The notes below the pieces were generated by a model that was given only the letters and a program-made list of their open reading frames with translations, was not told the DNA's origin and ran no database searches. From NCBI RefSeq assembly GCF_002015115.1, contig NZ_MUYA01000004.1:93820-157819 (forward strand): a stretch of 64,000 nt of DNA, read 5' to 3'. The translations under genes and the position numbers were made by a program. This document shows, one piece after another, positions 1-8,286 of this stretch. This DNA comes from Haemophilus paracuniculus (GTDB taxonomy: Bacteria > Pseudomonadota > Gammaproteobacteria > Enterobacterales > Pasteurellaceae). How positions within the stretch are numbered: the stretch's first letter is position 1; each line of letters starts with the position of its first letter.

Positions 1-61
1 GCAAAATGTTCGGGGTGTGCTTTCTTTTGCTACTTTTCTTTGCACAAGCAAAGAAAAGTAG
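1..61 (-). repeat. Truncated copy of the ~175-bp two-hairpin repeat
   Basis: The left edge of the window holds the end of the interspersed element that is complete at 9529-9701, 12264-12441 and 16928-17103. Visible here are the conserved GCAAAATG..CGGGG stretch and the terminal hairpin. The hairpin has a 14-bp perfect stem (30-43 with 48-61) and loop ACAA. The rest lies outside the window. Confidence 0.8.
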
Positions 62-124
62 ATCTACAACAAGCGGTAAGATTTTTGAAATTTCCGCATA
101 TCAACTAAAAATTCCACCATCACA

Positions 125-829
125 ATGAACGGCTTTCAATTTAAACAATTTTTTATCGCCCACGACCGTTGTGCGATGAAAGTGAATACAGACGGGATTT
201 TGCTCGGGGCGGTGGCGGATGTTGCTGGGGCGAGGAAAATTCTCGATCTTGGGACAGGGACGGGATTGGTGGCGGTGATGTTGGCTCAGCGGACAGTTTC
301 ACAGCAGAGCCATATTTTTGCCCTTGAAATTGAGCCGAACGCCTTTAAGCAAGCCTGTGAAAATGTGCGAAATTGCCAATGGGCGGATCGGATTTCCGTG
401 TTGCAGGGCGATGTAATGGGCGAGGATTTTCCGCCAGAAATGGATTTGATTGTGGCAAATCCGCCCTATTTTGAAAGCTCGCTCGCTAGCCGAACGGCGG
501 AACGAGATTTGGCTCGTTGTGCTACCCAAAGCCATTTGGCGTGGTTGGAACAGGGCAAAAAATGGTTGTCGCCAACGGGAAAAATTACGCTGATTTTGCC
601 CGTTGAGGCAGGGCAGAAGTTGCTTTCGCAGGCGGAAACAAGCGGTCTGTTTTGCGTAGAAAAATGGCAGATTTGCACCAAAACGGGCAAGCCACCGAAA
701 AGGTACATTTTGACGTTCAGCCCCACCGCCACGGCGTGCGTTGAGCATCGGCTGGATATTTACGGGGCAGATAATCAATATAGCCCCGCGTTTCGTGAGC
801 TGACGGCGGCGTTTTACCTAAATTTTTAG
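125..829 (+). CDS. trmN6: tRNA1(Val) (adenine(37)-N6)-methyltransferase
   Basis: Cytoplasmic SAM-dependent enzyme of 234 residues that methylates N6 of adenine 37 in tRNA-Val (E. coli YfiC/TrmN6 family). The SAM-binding motif LDLGTGTGLVAVML lies near residues 39-52. The catalytic NPPYF motif of N6-adenine methyltransferases lies near residue 117. Length matches the family (about 240). The ATG at 125 has no strong ribosome-binding site. The gene converges on ubiJ, and the two reading frames overlap by 12 bases at their 3' ends. An uptake signal (ACAAGCGGT, 638-646) lies inside the coding region. The family call is firm; substrate specificity rests on homology. Confidence 0.88.
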   Translation: MNGFQFKQFFIAHDRCAMKVNTDGILLGAVADVAGARKILDLGTGTGLVAVMLAQRTVSQQSHIFALEIEPNAFKQACENVRNCQWADRISVLQGDVMGEDFPPEMDLIVANPPYFESSLASRTAERDLARCATQSHLAWLEQGKKWLSPTGKITLILPVEAGQKLLSQAETSGLFCVEKWQICTKTGKPPKRYILTFSPTATACVEHRLDIYGADNQYSPAFRELTAAFYLNF

Positions 830-1441
830 TTGTGCCAAACGCTCAGCGAGTTGGTTGGTGCGTTTTTCTAATTCACTGACTTGGTCATAAAAATCCACCA
901 GTTGCAAACGATGTACCAACACAGGGCGTTCGTTGAGTAGATTTTCCACCAAATGCTGATTATTTTGCTCAAATTGGCGTTTCGCCTTGCCAAACAGTTT
1001 TTTGGCGAAATCAGTCGAGGTCTGGGCGATCACATCACCCACAACAGGCGAGAGCAGTTCGGCAGGATCTTTTTCCAGCTCATCAAGCAAGGTGCTGAAA
1101 TGTTGCAGGATCTGAATATCCCCCGTCAAAATCAGCGATTTATCATTGATCAGCTCGCTTAATTGCTGTTTAGCGGTCAGTTTCGGCAAAGTTTTGGCAA
1201 AAAGTTGCACGCAACAATCCGCTTGATCTTCATAATGGGAAAGCCAGTCGGTGCGGTTTTCGCTAAACACAATGAAAAAACGCAGATCGGGCTGTTTTAG
1301 CTCAATTTGTAGAATTTTCCCGTTTAATTTGCGTAAGATCGGCGAAGTTTGGGGCGAACGAGTCAACAACCCATTAAACACCGTTTCCACCGCCCCCACC
1401 GCAAATTGCGGCAACATCAGTTGTGCAATCAAATTTTGCAT
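818..1441 (-). CDS. ubiJ: Ubiquinone biosynthesis accessory factor UbiJ (SCP2 domain)
   Basis: 207-residue protein of the UbiJ (YigP) family. In E. coli it is a lipid-binding scaffold of the soluble ubiquinone-biosynthesis complex. The N-terminal part (about residues 15-115) resembles an SCP2 sterol-carrier fold, and the C-terminal part ending in ELEKRTNQLAERLAQL is predicted coiled coil. It starts 9 bases after the ubiE stop, so the two genes are almost certainly cotranscribed, as in E. coli. Unlike E. coli, ubiB does not follow: the next gene is the convergent trmN6, and the 3' ends overlap by 12 bases. Confidence 0.85.
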   Translation of the reverse strand: MQNLIAQLMLPQFAVGAVETVFNGLLTRSPQTSPILRKLNGKILQIELKQPDLRFFIVFSENRTDWLSHYEDQADCCVQLFAKTLPKLTAKQQLSELINDKSLILTGDIQILQHFSTLLDELEKDPAELLSPVVGDVIAQTSTDFAKKLFGKAKRQFEQNNQHLVENLLNERPVLVHRLQLVDFYDQVSELEKRTNQLAERLAQLKI

Positions 1442-1450
1442 TGTTCGCCC

Positions 1451-2221
1451 CTAAAATTTGTAGCCCCGATGCAACGCCACAATGCCCGCACTTAAATTGT
1501 AGTAACCCACATTGTCGAAACCAGCGTTTTCCATCATCGCTTTGAGTTCGTCCTGTTTCGAGTGCATTCGGATCGACTCGGCGAGGTAACGGTAGCTATC
1601 CGCATCATTCACCACCACTTCGCCCACTTTCGGCAAAATGTTGAACGAGTAGAAGTTGTAGAGGTGGCTCAACGGTTCGATAATTGGTTTGGAAAATTCC
1701 AACACCAGCAAGCGACCGCCCGGTTTCAGCACCCGATACATTGAGCGTAGGGCTTTGTCTTTGTCGGTAACGTTGCGAAGCCCGAAACTAATCACCACGC
1801 AATCGAAAGTGTTATCGGCAAAGGGCAAACATTCGGCGTTGGCTTGCACATAATTGACATTGCCGACCACGCCCAAATTCCGCAATTTTTCTCGCCCCAC
1901 TTCCAACATTGAGCTGTTAATATCTGCCAGCACCACCTCGCCCGTTTCGCCCACAATGAGAGAGAATTTAGCAGTAAAATCGCCCGTGCCACCAGCCAAA
2001 TCCAGCACTTTTTGCCCTTTTCTCACCCCACTGCAATCAATGGTAAAGCGTTTCCAAACCCGATGAATGCCAAACGAGAGCAGATCATTCATCAAATCAT
2101 ATTTGCCTGCGACACTATGGAAAACTTGGGCGACAAGTTGCTGCTTCTCTGCTTTGGCAACGGTTTTAAAGCCAAAATGGGTGGTTTCAGCTTGGGAATT
2201 TTGCGGTTGTTGTTCGTTCAT
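1451..2221 (-). CDS. ubiE: Demethylmenaquinone / 2-methoxy-6-polyprenyl-1,4-benzoquinol C-methyltransferase
   Basis: 256-residue SAM-dependent C-methyltransferase acting in both ubiquinone and menaquinone synthesis. Family signatures are visible: [17 protein letters not shown] near the N-terminus, SAM motif [11 protein letters not shown], and a conserved block [15 protein letters not shown] followed by the proline-containing [17 protein letters not shown]. Length equals the E. coli enzyme (251) within a few residues. It heads a ubiE-ubiJ pair on the minus strand. Having both ubiE and menD-menH in the window fits an organism that makes menaquinone for anaerobic respiration. Confidence 0.95.
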   Translation of the reverse strand: MNEQQPQNSQAETTHFGFKTVAKAEKQQLVAQVFHSVAGKYDLMNDLLSFGIHRVWKRFTIDCSGVRKGQKVLDLAGGTGDFTAKFSLIVGETGEVVLADINSSMLEVGREKLRNLGVVGNVNYVQANAECLPFADNTFDCVVISFGLRNVTDKDKALRSMYRVLKPGGRLLVLEFSKPIIEPLSHLYNFYSFNILPKVGEVVVNDADSYRYLAESIRMHSKQDELKAMMENAGFDNVGYYNLSAGIVALHRGYKF

Positions 2222-2357
2222 TTGCGGTTAATTAAAAAGAAAATTTGGGCGATACCATAGCAAAAAAGCGGTCAGATTTCCGCAAAAATTTGCAAATTGA
2301 CAAAAATGCGATTTTTCCTTTGACTATTTTGCTTTCTATCGGTAATATTCGCACCCT

Positions 2358-2882
2358 ATGCAAAAGGTAAAACTACCCCTCACGATTGACCCATACAAAG
2401 ACGCTCAACGGCGAATGGATTATCAAGGCTACATTTCCAGTAGTTTGTTAAACCGTTTGGATCAATTCGTAGGTAAAGTGCTAAGCGATGCACAAGTTAC
2501 TCTCTCGCTGTATGTCGATCCACAAAAATTGACGGTCGTAAAAGGCTCGGCAACCATTGATGTGGAATTTGATTGTCAGCGTTGTGGTAACCTATTTACG
2601 CAAACGCTCGACTGCACATTTTGTTTCAGTCCAGTGTCAAATATGGATCAAGCAGACGACTTGCCCGAGATTTATGAGCCTATCGAGTTAAACGAATTTG
2701 GCGAAATGAATTTGTTGGACGTAATCGAAGATGAATTTATCCTCGCATTACCGCTCGTTCCGATGCACGAACCAGAACACTGTGAAGTGTCCACGCAGGA
2801 ACAGGTTTTTGGCGAATTACCCGAAGATTTGGCGAAGAAACCGAACCCGTTCGCTGTATTAGCTAATTTAAAGAAAAACTAA
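2358..2882 (+). CDS. yceD: YceD family 23S rRNA accumulation protein (DUF177)
   Basis: 174-residue protein of the YceD/DUF177 family, encoded upstream of rpmF in most bacteria. In E. coli loss of YceD affects 23S rRNA accumulation; its molecular activity is not settled. A Cys-rich FDCQRCGN motif lies around residues 75-82, and an acidic NEFGEMNLLDVIEDEFILALPLV stretch is typical of the family (here split around residues 115-135). The gene ends 16 bases before rpmF and is presumably cotranscribed with it. Confidence 0.88.
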   Translation: MQKVKLPLTIDPYKDAQRRMDYQGYISSSLLNRLDQFVGKVLSDAQVTLSLYVDPQKLTVVKGSATIDVEFDCQRCGNLFTQTLDCTFCFSPVSNMDQADDLPEIYEPIELNEFGEMNLLDVIEDEFILALPLVPMHEPEHCEVSTQEQVFGELPEDLAKKPNPFAVLANLKKN

Positions 2883-2898
2883 ACTAGGAGTATAGCCA

Positions 2899-3069
2899 AT
2901 GGCTGTTCAACAAAATAAGAAATCTCGCTCACGTCGTGATATGCGTCGTTCACACGATGCTTTAACTACCGCTGCTGTATCTGTGGATAAAACATCAGGC
3001 GAAACGCACTTACGCCACCACGTTACTGCGGACGGTTACTACCGTGGTCGTAAAGTTATCAACAAATAA
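2899..3069 (+). CDS. rpmF: 50S ribosomal protein L32
   Basis: A 56-residue basic protein starting [20 protein letters not shown] and ending [11 protein letters not shown], which is clearly bL32. This is one residue shorter than E. coli L32. The start is preceded by TAGGAG about 8 bases upstream. It lies between yceD and plsX, the usual yceD-rpmF-plsX arrangement. The cysteines found in the zinc-binding version of L32 are absent, so this is the C-minus form. Confidence 0.97.
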   Translation: MAVQQNKKSRSRRDMRRSHDALTTAAVSVDKTSGETHLRHHVTADGYYRGRKVINK

Positions 3070-3087
3070 TCTCTTTCGAGGTATCAG

Positions 3088-4116
3088 TTGAGTCGTCTGA
3101 CGCTTGCGTTAGATGTAATGGGCGGGGACTTTGGTCCCCGTATTGTTATCCCAGCGGTAGCTACGGCATTGAATCAACATTCAATGCTTTCTTTTCTTTT
3201 ATATGGCGATCAAGCCATCGCCCAGCCTTATCTCAATAATCTCACGGCAGAACAACAACGCCGCATTACTTTCGTTCATACCCCCCAGCAAATTTCGCCC
3301 GATTTACCCCTTGCCACGGCATTACGCCAAAGCAAAGGTTCATCAATGCGAATGGCGATTGAAGCCGTTGCCGAAGGCAAGGCGGACGGTTGCGTCAGCG
3401 GTGGCAGCACGGCGGTGTTAATGGCGTTGGCAAAACGCTTGATCCAACCGCTTCCCAACATAGATCGCCCTGCTTTGACCTCGCTGATCCCCACGATGAA
3501 CGGCAAATCGAGCGTAATGCTCGATTTAGGGGCGAATGTCGAAGCGGATCAGCACCAACTCACTCAATTCGCCGAAATGGGCAACATCTTCGCCGAAGTG
3601 ATGTTAAAGCTCGTTTTTCCGCGAATGGCGTTGCTCAATATCGGTACGGAAGATAACAAAGGCAGCCAAACCGTGCGAGACACCCACCAAGCGTTAAAAA
3701 TGCGTAACGACTTGAATTATTTAGGTTTTATCGAGGGCGACAAGTTGATGAACCACCTCGCCGATGTGATCGTGTGCGATGGATTAAGCGGCAACATCGC
3801 CCTCAAAACCCTCGAAGGGGCGGTGAAAAACGTGCTTTCGTTCTTCAAAACCCAAGAAGGCGACCTCTGCCGCCTCGCCAAACGCTACCTGTTGCGACTG
3901 ATTTTCTACCGCTACTACCGCAAACTCAAACAGATCAACCCCGACCGCCACAACGGTGCCACCCTGCTCGGCTTATTGTCCGTGGTGGTCAAAAGCCACA
4001 GCGGTGCAGGCTCAAACGCCTTTTACTACGCCATCGAATACGCCCTTTCCCAAATCGAAAACCAAATCCCCCAAAAAATCTCGCAGGGGTTGGGGAGGTT
4101 TGGGGATTTAGCTTAG
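3088..4116 (+). CDS. plsX: Phosphate acyltransferase PlsX
   Basis: 342-residue peripheral membrane enzyme that makes acyl-phosphate from acyl-ACP, feeding PlsY in phospholipid synthesis. Recognised from the N-terminal LALDVMGGDFGP block, the GCVSGGSTAVLMALAKR region and the C-terminal HSGAGSNAFYYAIEYA region. The likely start is TTG at 3088, 18 bases after rpmF, with GAGG just upstream; no suitable ATG gives the conserved N-terminus. In E. coli fabH follows plsX directly. Here it does not: fabH is at 25.3 kb and menD follows on its own promoter. Confidence 0.94.
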   Translation: MSRLTLALDVMGGDFGPRIVIPAVATALNQHSMLSFLLYGDQAIAQPYLNNLTAEQQRRITFVHTPQQISPDLPLATALRQSKGSSMRMAIEAVAEGKADGCVSGGSTAVLMALAKRLIQPLPNIDRPALTSLIPTMNGKSSVMLDLGANVEADQHQLTQFAEMGNIFAEVMLKLVFPRMALLNIGTEDNKGSQTVRDTHQALKMRNDLNYLGFIEGDKLMNHLADVIVCDGLSGNIALKTLEGAVKNVLSFFKTQEGDLCRLAKRYLLRLIFYRYYRKLKQINPDRHNGATLLGLLSVVVKSHSGAGSNAFYYAIEYALSQIENQIPQKISQGLGRFGDLA

Positions 4117-4252
4117 TAGGTTTAATAAATGACAAATTGATGAAACCTCTCAACACAGAATGATGGGTGGATAACAAGGGGTGGATTTATACGAAATTTC
4201 CTCTTTTCTCACATCATTCCCCCAACTCAATAAAGAAACAATTCAAAATTTT

Positions 4253-4261
4253 TGCTACAAT
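4253..4261 (+). promoter_or_regulatory. Extended -10 promoter element for menD-menH
   Basis: TGCTACAAT at 4253-4261 fits the extended -10 form TGnTATAAT with one mismatch. It lies about 30 bases before the proposed menD start. No good -35 hexamer is seen, which is acceptable for an extended -10. Inferred only from sequence. Confidence 0.45.
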
Positions 4262-4292
4262 CACGCCATTATTTTTTAGCCGAGAAAAATTT

Positions 4293-6002
4293 ATGAACGC
4301 AACATCAACCTTTAACCGCACTTGGGCAAGAGTGGTGCTGAATGCACTGATTCGCTATGGGGTGAAGCATTTTTGTATCGCCCCTGGTTCTCGCTCAACC
4401 CCGCTAACCTTAGAAGCCCTCGCCCTGCAACAACAACGGGTGGCTCAATGCCATAGCCATTTTGATGAGCGTGGTTTGGGCTTTTTTGCGTTGGGGATCG
4501 CCAAAGCGACTAACGATCCCGTGGCGCTCATTGTTACTTCTGGCACGGCGGTGGCGAATCTTTACCCTGCGATTATTGAGGCGAGTTTGAATCATCATAA
4601 ATTGATTGTCCTTTCGGCGGATCGCCCCCCTGAAATGATCGGCTGTGGCGTGAATCAAGCCATTGATCAGCAAGGGATTTTTGCGAAATATCCTGTGGCG
4701 AACCTGAATTTACCAAAGCCGAGCCGTGATTATGCAGCGAGTTGGTTGGTATCATCGGTGGAACAAGCCTGCTCGACTCAGCAACAAAAAGGCGGTGTGG
4801 TGCATATCAATGCCCCGTTTGCCGAGCCACTTTACGAGGCGGACGAGCAAGCCATTGGCATTGATCCGTGGCTGAAAGCGGTGCAAAGTTGGCTAAGCAA
4901 TCCGCAAGCGAAGTGGATTGATAATCAAGCCACCCAAAGTGATGTGTTGATGCACGCAAATTGGGATTATTGGCGTACCAAAAAAGGCGTGGTGGTGGTC
5001 GGCAAACTGCCCCTCGAACAAGGGGTAGGAATTAAAGCCTGGGCGGAAACCCTCGGCTGGTGTTTGATTAGCGATGTGCAATCTTGCATTGAGGCGAGCT
5101 TGCCTTATGCGGATATTTGGCTCTCAAACAACATCGTGCGTCAGCGGTTACTCAATGCCGATATTGTGGTGCAATTCGGCACGCAGATTGTGAGCAAAAG
5201 GGTCAATCAATTCCTTGAAGCCTTTCAAGGGGAATTTTGGCAGGTCGATCAATATCAAGATTACCTCAACCCATTCGCCCACCGCCAAACTCGCTTTGTG
5301 GCACAAGCTCACCACTTCTTGCGGGTGCATCCGCCCCTTCGCAACAAACCGTGGCTGTTAGAACCCCTTGCATTGTCGCAATTTTGTGCGGGCTTTATTG
5401 AAAATCAAGTGGGCGGCAATTTGAACGAGGCTTCCCTCGCTCGTAACATTCAAGATGTGTTGGCTCAAAACGGCAATCTGTTTATCGGCAACAGTTTATT
5501 TGTGCGTTTGGTCGATGCCCTCTCTACCCTGCCAGTCGGCTACAACGTGCTGACCAACCGTGGGGCGAGTGGGATTGACGGCTTAGTCGCCACCATCGCA
5601 GGCGTGGCACGCGGCACAGGCTTGCCGACGGTAGGCGTGATTGGCGATGTGTCCGCCTTGCACGATCTCAGCTCGTTCGCCCTACTTCGCCAAATCACCC
5701 ACCCAACCATTTTATTTGTGGTAAACAACAGCGGCGGGGCAATTTTCGATATGTTGCCAGTGGATAACGCCGCCAAAGACGAATTTTACCGCACCGCCCA
5801 TAGTTTCGACTTCGCCCAAATCGCCGCGATGTTCGGCTTAGATTACGCCTGCCCGTTCACTTGGGCGGATCTCAAAATCAAGCTCAAACAAGCCTACGGT
5901 CGCAAAGGGGTAACGGTGGTGGAAATTAAAGTCAATCCACACGACGGCAGCAACCTTTACAAATCCCTCATCAAACAAATTTCTCAGGCAGAAATCGCTT
6001 AA
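4293..6002 (+). CDS. menD: 2-succinyl-5-enolpyruvyl-6-hydroxy-3-cyclohexene-1-carboxylate synthase
   Basis: Thiamine-diphosphate enzyme joining isochorismate and 2-oxoglutarate, the first committed step of menaquinone synthesis. The frame is open further upstream, but the conserved N-terminus begins at the ATG at 4293 (MNATSTFNRTWARVVLNAL), giving 569 residues, the usual MenD length. Visible are the CIAPGSRSTPLTLEAL block near residue 30, VTSGTAVANLYPA near 80, and the C-terminal cofactor region GVIGDVSALHDLSSFALL. The stop overlaps the menH start in TAATG, implying translational coupling. Confidence 0.94.
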   Translation: MNATSTFNRTWARVVLNALIRYGVKHFCIAPGSRSTPLTLEALALQQQRVAQCHSHFDERGLGFFALGIAKATNDPVALIVTSGTAVANLYPAIIEASLNHHKLIVLSADRPPEMIGCGVNQAIDQQGIFAKYPVANLNLPKPSRDYAASWLVSSVEQACSTQQQKGGVVHINAPFAEPLYEADEQAIGIDPWLKAVQSWLSNPQAKWIDNQATQSDVLMHANWDYWRTKKGVVVVGKLPLEQGVGIKAWAETLGWCLISDVQSCIEASLPYADIWLSNNIVRQRLLNADIVVQFGTQIVSKRVNQFLEAFQGEFWQVDQYQDYLNPFAHRQTRFVAQAHHFLRVHPPLRNKPWLLEPLALSQFCAGFIENQVGGNLNEASLARNIQDVLAQNGNLFIGNSLFVRLVDALSTLPVGYNVLTNRGASGIDGLVATIAGVARGTGLPTVGVIGDVSALHDLSSFALLRQITHPTILFVVNNSGGAIFDMLPVDNAAKDEFYRTAHSFDFAQIAAMFGLDYACPFTWADLKIKLKQAYGRKGVTVVEIKVNPHDGSNLYKSLIKQISQAEIA

Positions 6003-6772
6003 TGAAAACGCCGAACCGCCCACCGCTTGCCGTGCTGTTTCTGCACGGCTTGCTTGGTTCAAAGCAAGATTGGGCGGACGTTTTCCGCCACTTGCAGAAA
6101 TTTCCCCAAATCCAACCCCTTGCAATTGATTTGCCCTTTCACGGCGAGAATGTTAATCAAGGTTGCCTCGATTTTGCCGAAGCGAGAACGTGGTTAGATC
6201 AGCAAATTCACACCCTGATCGGCTCTTGCCCATTTTGGCTGGTGGGTTATTCCTTGGGGGGGCGGATCGCCCTTGATTACACCCTTTCGCAACGCAATCC
6301 TAACCAACTAGGGGCGATTTTAGAGGGGGCGAATTTGGGTTTAAACAGCGAGGAAGAACGGCAAGCCCGTTGGCAGAATGATCTACATTGGGCGAACCGT
6401 TTCCAAAATGAACCTCTCGAACAAGTGCTTAATGATTGGTATCAACAGCCCGTTTTTGCTCACTTAACCGCCGAACAGCGAATAAATTTGATCGCCAAAC
6501 GAAAACATAATCAAGGGGATAAAATCGCCCAAATGTTGCAAGCGACCAGCCTTGCCAAACAGCCGTTTTTTGAGCCAAGCAAGGGGGCAGATTTTGAAAA
6601 ATTTCTGCATTTTGTGATTGGCGAGCGGGATCAAAAATTCCGCCAACAAGCGGAAAAATATCAGCTATCCCACCGCTTGATCCCCCACGCAGGGCATAAC
6701 AGCCACCAAGAAAATCCGCAGGGTTTTGTACAGACATTATTAGAAATTTTACTCAATATAGAATCGCAATAA
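6002..6772 (+). CDS. menH: 2-succinyl-6-hydroxy-2,4-cyclohexadiene-1-carboxylate synthase
   Basis: 256-residue alpha/beta-hydrolase that eliminates pyruvate from the MenD product. N-terminal FLHGLLGSKQDWADV is the oxyanion-loop region. The nucleophile serine sits in VGYSLGGRIAL near residue 85, and the catalytic histidine in HAGHNSH near residue 237. It overlaps the menD stop by one base (TAATG) and is the last gene of the pair. Pasteurellaceae commonly encode other men genes elsewhere. Confidence 0.9.
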   Translation: MKTPNRPPLAVLFLHGLLGSKQDWADVFRHLQKFPQIQPLAIDLPFHGENVNQGCLDFAEARTWLDQQIHTLIGSCPFWLVGYSLGGRIALDYTLSQRNPNQLGAILEGANLGLNSEEERQARWQNDLHWANRFQNEPLEQVLNDWYQQPVFAHLTAEQRINLIAKRKHNQGDKIAQMLQATSLAKQPFFEPSKGADFEKFLHFVIGERDQKFRQQAEKYQLSHRLIPHAGHNSHQENPQGFVQTLLEILLNIESQ

Positions 6773-6801
6773 TTGCATTATGTTTTACACTTTTATGATA
6801 T
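6773..6801 (+). promoter_or_regulatory. Candidate promoter for glpE-sohB
   Basis: TTGCAT (6773-6778) and TGATAT (6796-6801) are separated by 17 bases, ending 30 bases before the glpE start. The sequence is AT-rich, so the match is suggestive only. Confidence 0.4.
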
Positions 6802-6831
6802 AGTCCACCTTCTTTTTTAAGCGAGAACATT

Positions 6832-7155
6832 ATGGAAACTTTTAGCGAAATTAGCCCACAACAAGCGTGGGAAATGATGGAAAACGAAGGGGCGGTGTTG
6901 GCGGATATTCGTGATCGCCAACGCTTTGCATTCAGCCACCCCGTTGACGCCTTTCACTTAACCAACGAAAGCTACGGGCGTTTTTTGGACGAGTGCGATT
7001 ATGAAGATCCCGTGATTGTGATTTGCTATCACGGCGTCAGCAGCCGCAATACGGCACAATTCTTGGTGGAACAAGGCTTTGAGCGAGTGTATAGCGTAAA
7101 AGGCGGTTTTGAGCAATGGGTAAAATCGGATTTACCGATTGAAACCGCTTACTAA
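6832..7155 (+). CDS. glpE: Thiosulfate sulfurtransferase GlpE (single-domain rhodanese)
   Basis: 107-residue rhodanese, the same length as E. coli GlpE (108). It moves sulfane sulfur from thiosulfate to cyanide or thiol acceptors such as thioredoxin. The active-site loop is CYHGVSSRN around residues 64-72, with catalytic Cys64. This CxHGxSS pattern matches GlpE. It is not next to glycerol-3-phosphate genes here. It is followed 18 bases later by sohB, so the two may be cotranscribed. Confidence 0.9.
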   Translation: METFSEISPQQAWEMMENEGAVLADIRDRQRFAFSHPVDAFHLTNESYGRFLDECDYEDPVIVICYHGVSSRNTAQFLVEQGFERVYSVKGGFEQWVKSDLPIETAY

Positions 7156-7173
7156 TCAATAGGATAGCAATTT

Positions 7174-8232
7174 ATGTGGAAAGAAATTCTACTCAATTAC
7201 GGCATTTTCTTGCTGGAACTTTTGACGGTATTCGGCATCGTTGCCGTGGTGGTAATGTTGATCATTGAATCTCGCAAACAGACCGAAAACGGGGCGATTT
7301 CGATCACCAATTTAACCGAAAAATATCAAGATCAAATCAAATCGTTGCAAAGCGTGTTTCTCAGCGAAGCGGAACTAAAACAGCAGGAAAAAGCCGAGAA
7401 AAAGGCGGAAAAAGAGAAAGCCAAAGCCGAGAAAAAACGCCTCAAAGCGGGGGAAGAAAAGCCCGAAGAGGAACAAAAATCTCGCCTGTTTGTGCTAGAT
7501 TTTCACGGCGATGTGGAAGCCCACGGGGTTGAGGGGTTACGCAAAGAGATCGATGCGGTGCTTGCCCTTGCAGACCCGAAGCAAGATGAAGTGTTGCTCA
7601 AATTGGAAAGCCCTGGTGGCGTGGTACACGGTTATGGTTTGGCAGCTTCCCAGTTGCAACGCCTAAAAAATCATCAAATTCCGCTCACGGTGGCGGTGGA
7701 TAAAGTCGCCGCCAGCGGTGGCTATATGATGGCGTGCGTAGCGAATAAAATCGTCTCTGCCCCGTTTGCGGTGATCGGCTCAATCGGCGTGGTGGCACAA
7801 GTGCCAAACATTCACCGTCTATTAAAACGCTTTGATGTGGACGTGGACGTAATGACCGCCGGCGAATACAAACGCACCGTAACCCTCGTGGGCGAAAACA
7901 CCGAAAAGGGCAAACAAAAATTCCAACAAGAACTGGAAGAAACCCACGTTTTATTCAAACAATTCGTGAGCGAACACCGCCCGCAGTTGGATATGGACAA
8001 AATTGCCACTGGCGAACATTGGTTCGGCAAACAAGCCCTTGAATTGCAACTGGTCGATCACATCGCCACCAGCGATGATCTCGTGCTTGACGCAGTAAAA
8101 GAGAAAGAGGTGATCGAAGTCAAATACCGCCAAAAGAAAAGCCTTACGCAACGTTTCGGACGCCAGCTCGAACATAGCCTTGAAAATGTGGTTTATAAGT
8201 TGTTGAACAAGGCTAGATCGGTGAAGTTTTAG
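7174..8232 (+). CDS. sohB: Inner-membrane peptidase SohB (S49 family)
   Basis: 352-residue membrane-anchored serine peptidase of the SppA/S49 family. An N-terminal membrane helix (about residues 9-32) is followed by a very Lys/Glu-rich linker (about 65-105). The S49 domain contains KLESPGGVVHGYG, the catalytic serine in DKVAASGGYMMACVA (about residue 186) and the region AGEYKRTVTLVGENTEKGKQ carrying the likely catalytic lysine. Length matches E. coli SohB (349). Start ATG 7174 has AGGATAG upstream. Confidence 0.9.
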   Translation: MWKEILLNYGIFLLELLTVFGIVAVVVMLIIESRKQTENGAISITNLTEKYQDQIKSLQSVFLSEAELKQQEKAEKKAEKEKAKAEKKRLKAGEEKPEEEQKSRLFVLDFHGDVEAHGVEGLRKEIDAVLALADPKQDEVLLKLESPGGVVHGYGLAASQLQRLKNHQIPLTVAVDKVAASGGYMMACVANKIVSAPFAVIGSIGVVAQVPNIHRLLKRFDVDVDVMTAGEYKRTVTLVGENTEKGKQKFQQELEETHVLFKQFVSEHRPQLDMDKIATGEHWFGKQALELQLVDHIATSDDLVLDAVKEKEVIEVKYRQKKSLTQRFGRQLEHSLENVVYKLLNKARSVKF

Positions 8233-8237
8233 TCTTG

Positions 8238-8281
8238 CAAGGGGTTGGATTATCGAAATTTTCGGAAATTCTACCCCTTGT
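8238..8281. terminator. Inverted pair of CAAGGGGT uptake-signal variants, probable bidirectional terminator
   Basis: CAAGGGGT at 8238 and its complement ACCCCTTG ending at 8280 face each other between the convergent genes sohB and the NRAMP-like gene. Both arms keep the AT-rich flanks of uptake signals, but the core carries GGGG instead of GCGG. The position between two stop codons suggests a terminator. Confidence 0.5.
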
Positions 8282-8286
8282 CTTAA

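Noticed and set aside
4167..4292. N-terminal extension of menD by 42 codons
   Set aside because: MenD homology begins at 4293 and a -10 element overlaps the extension.
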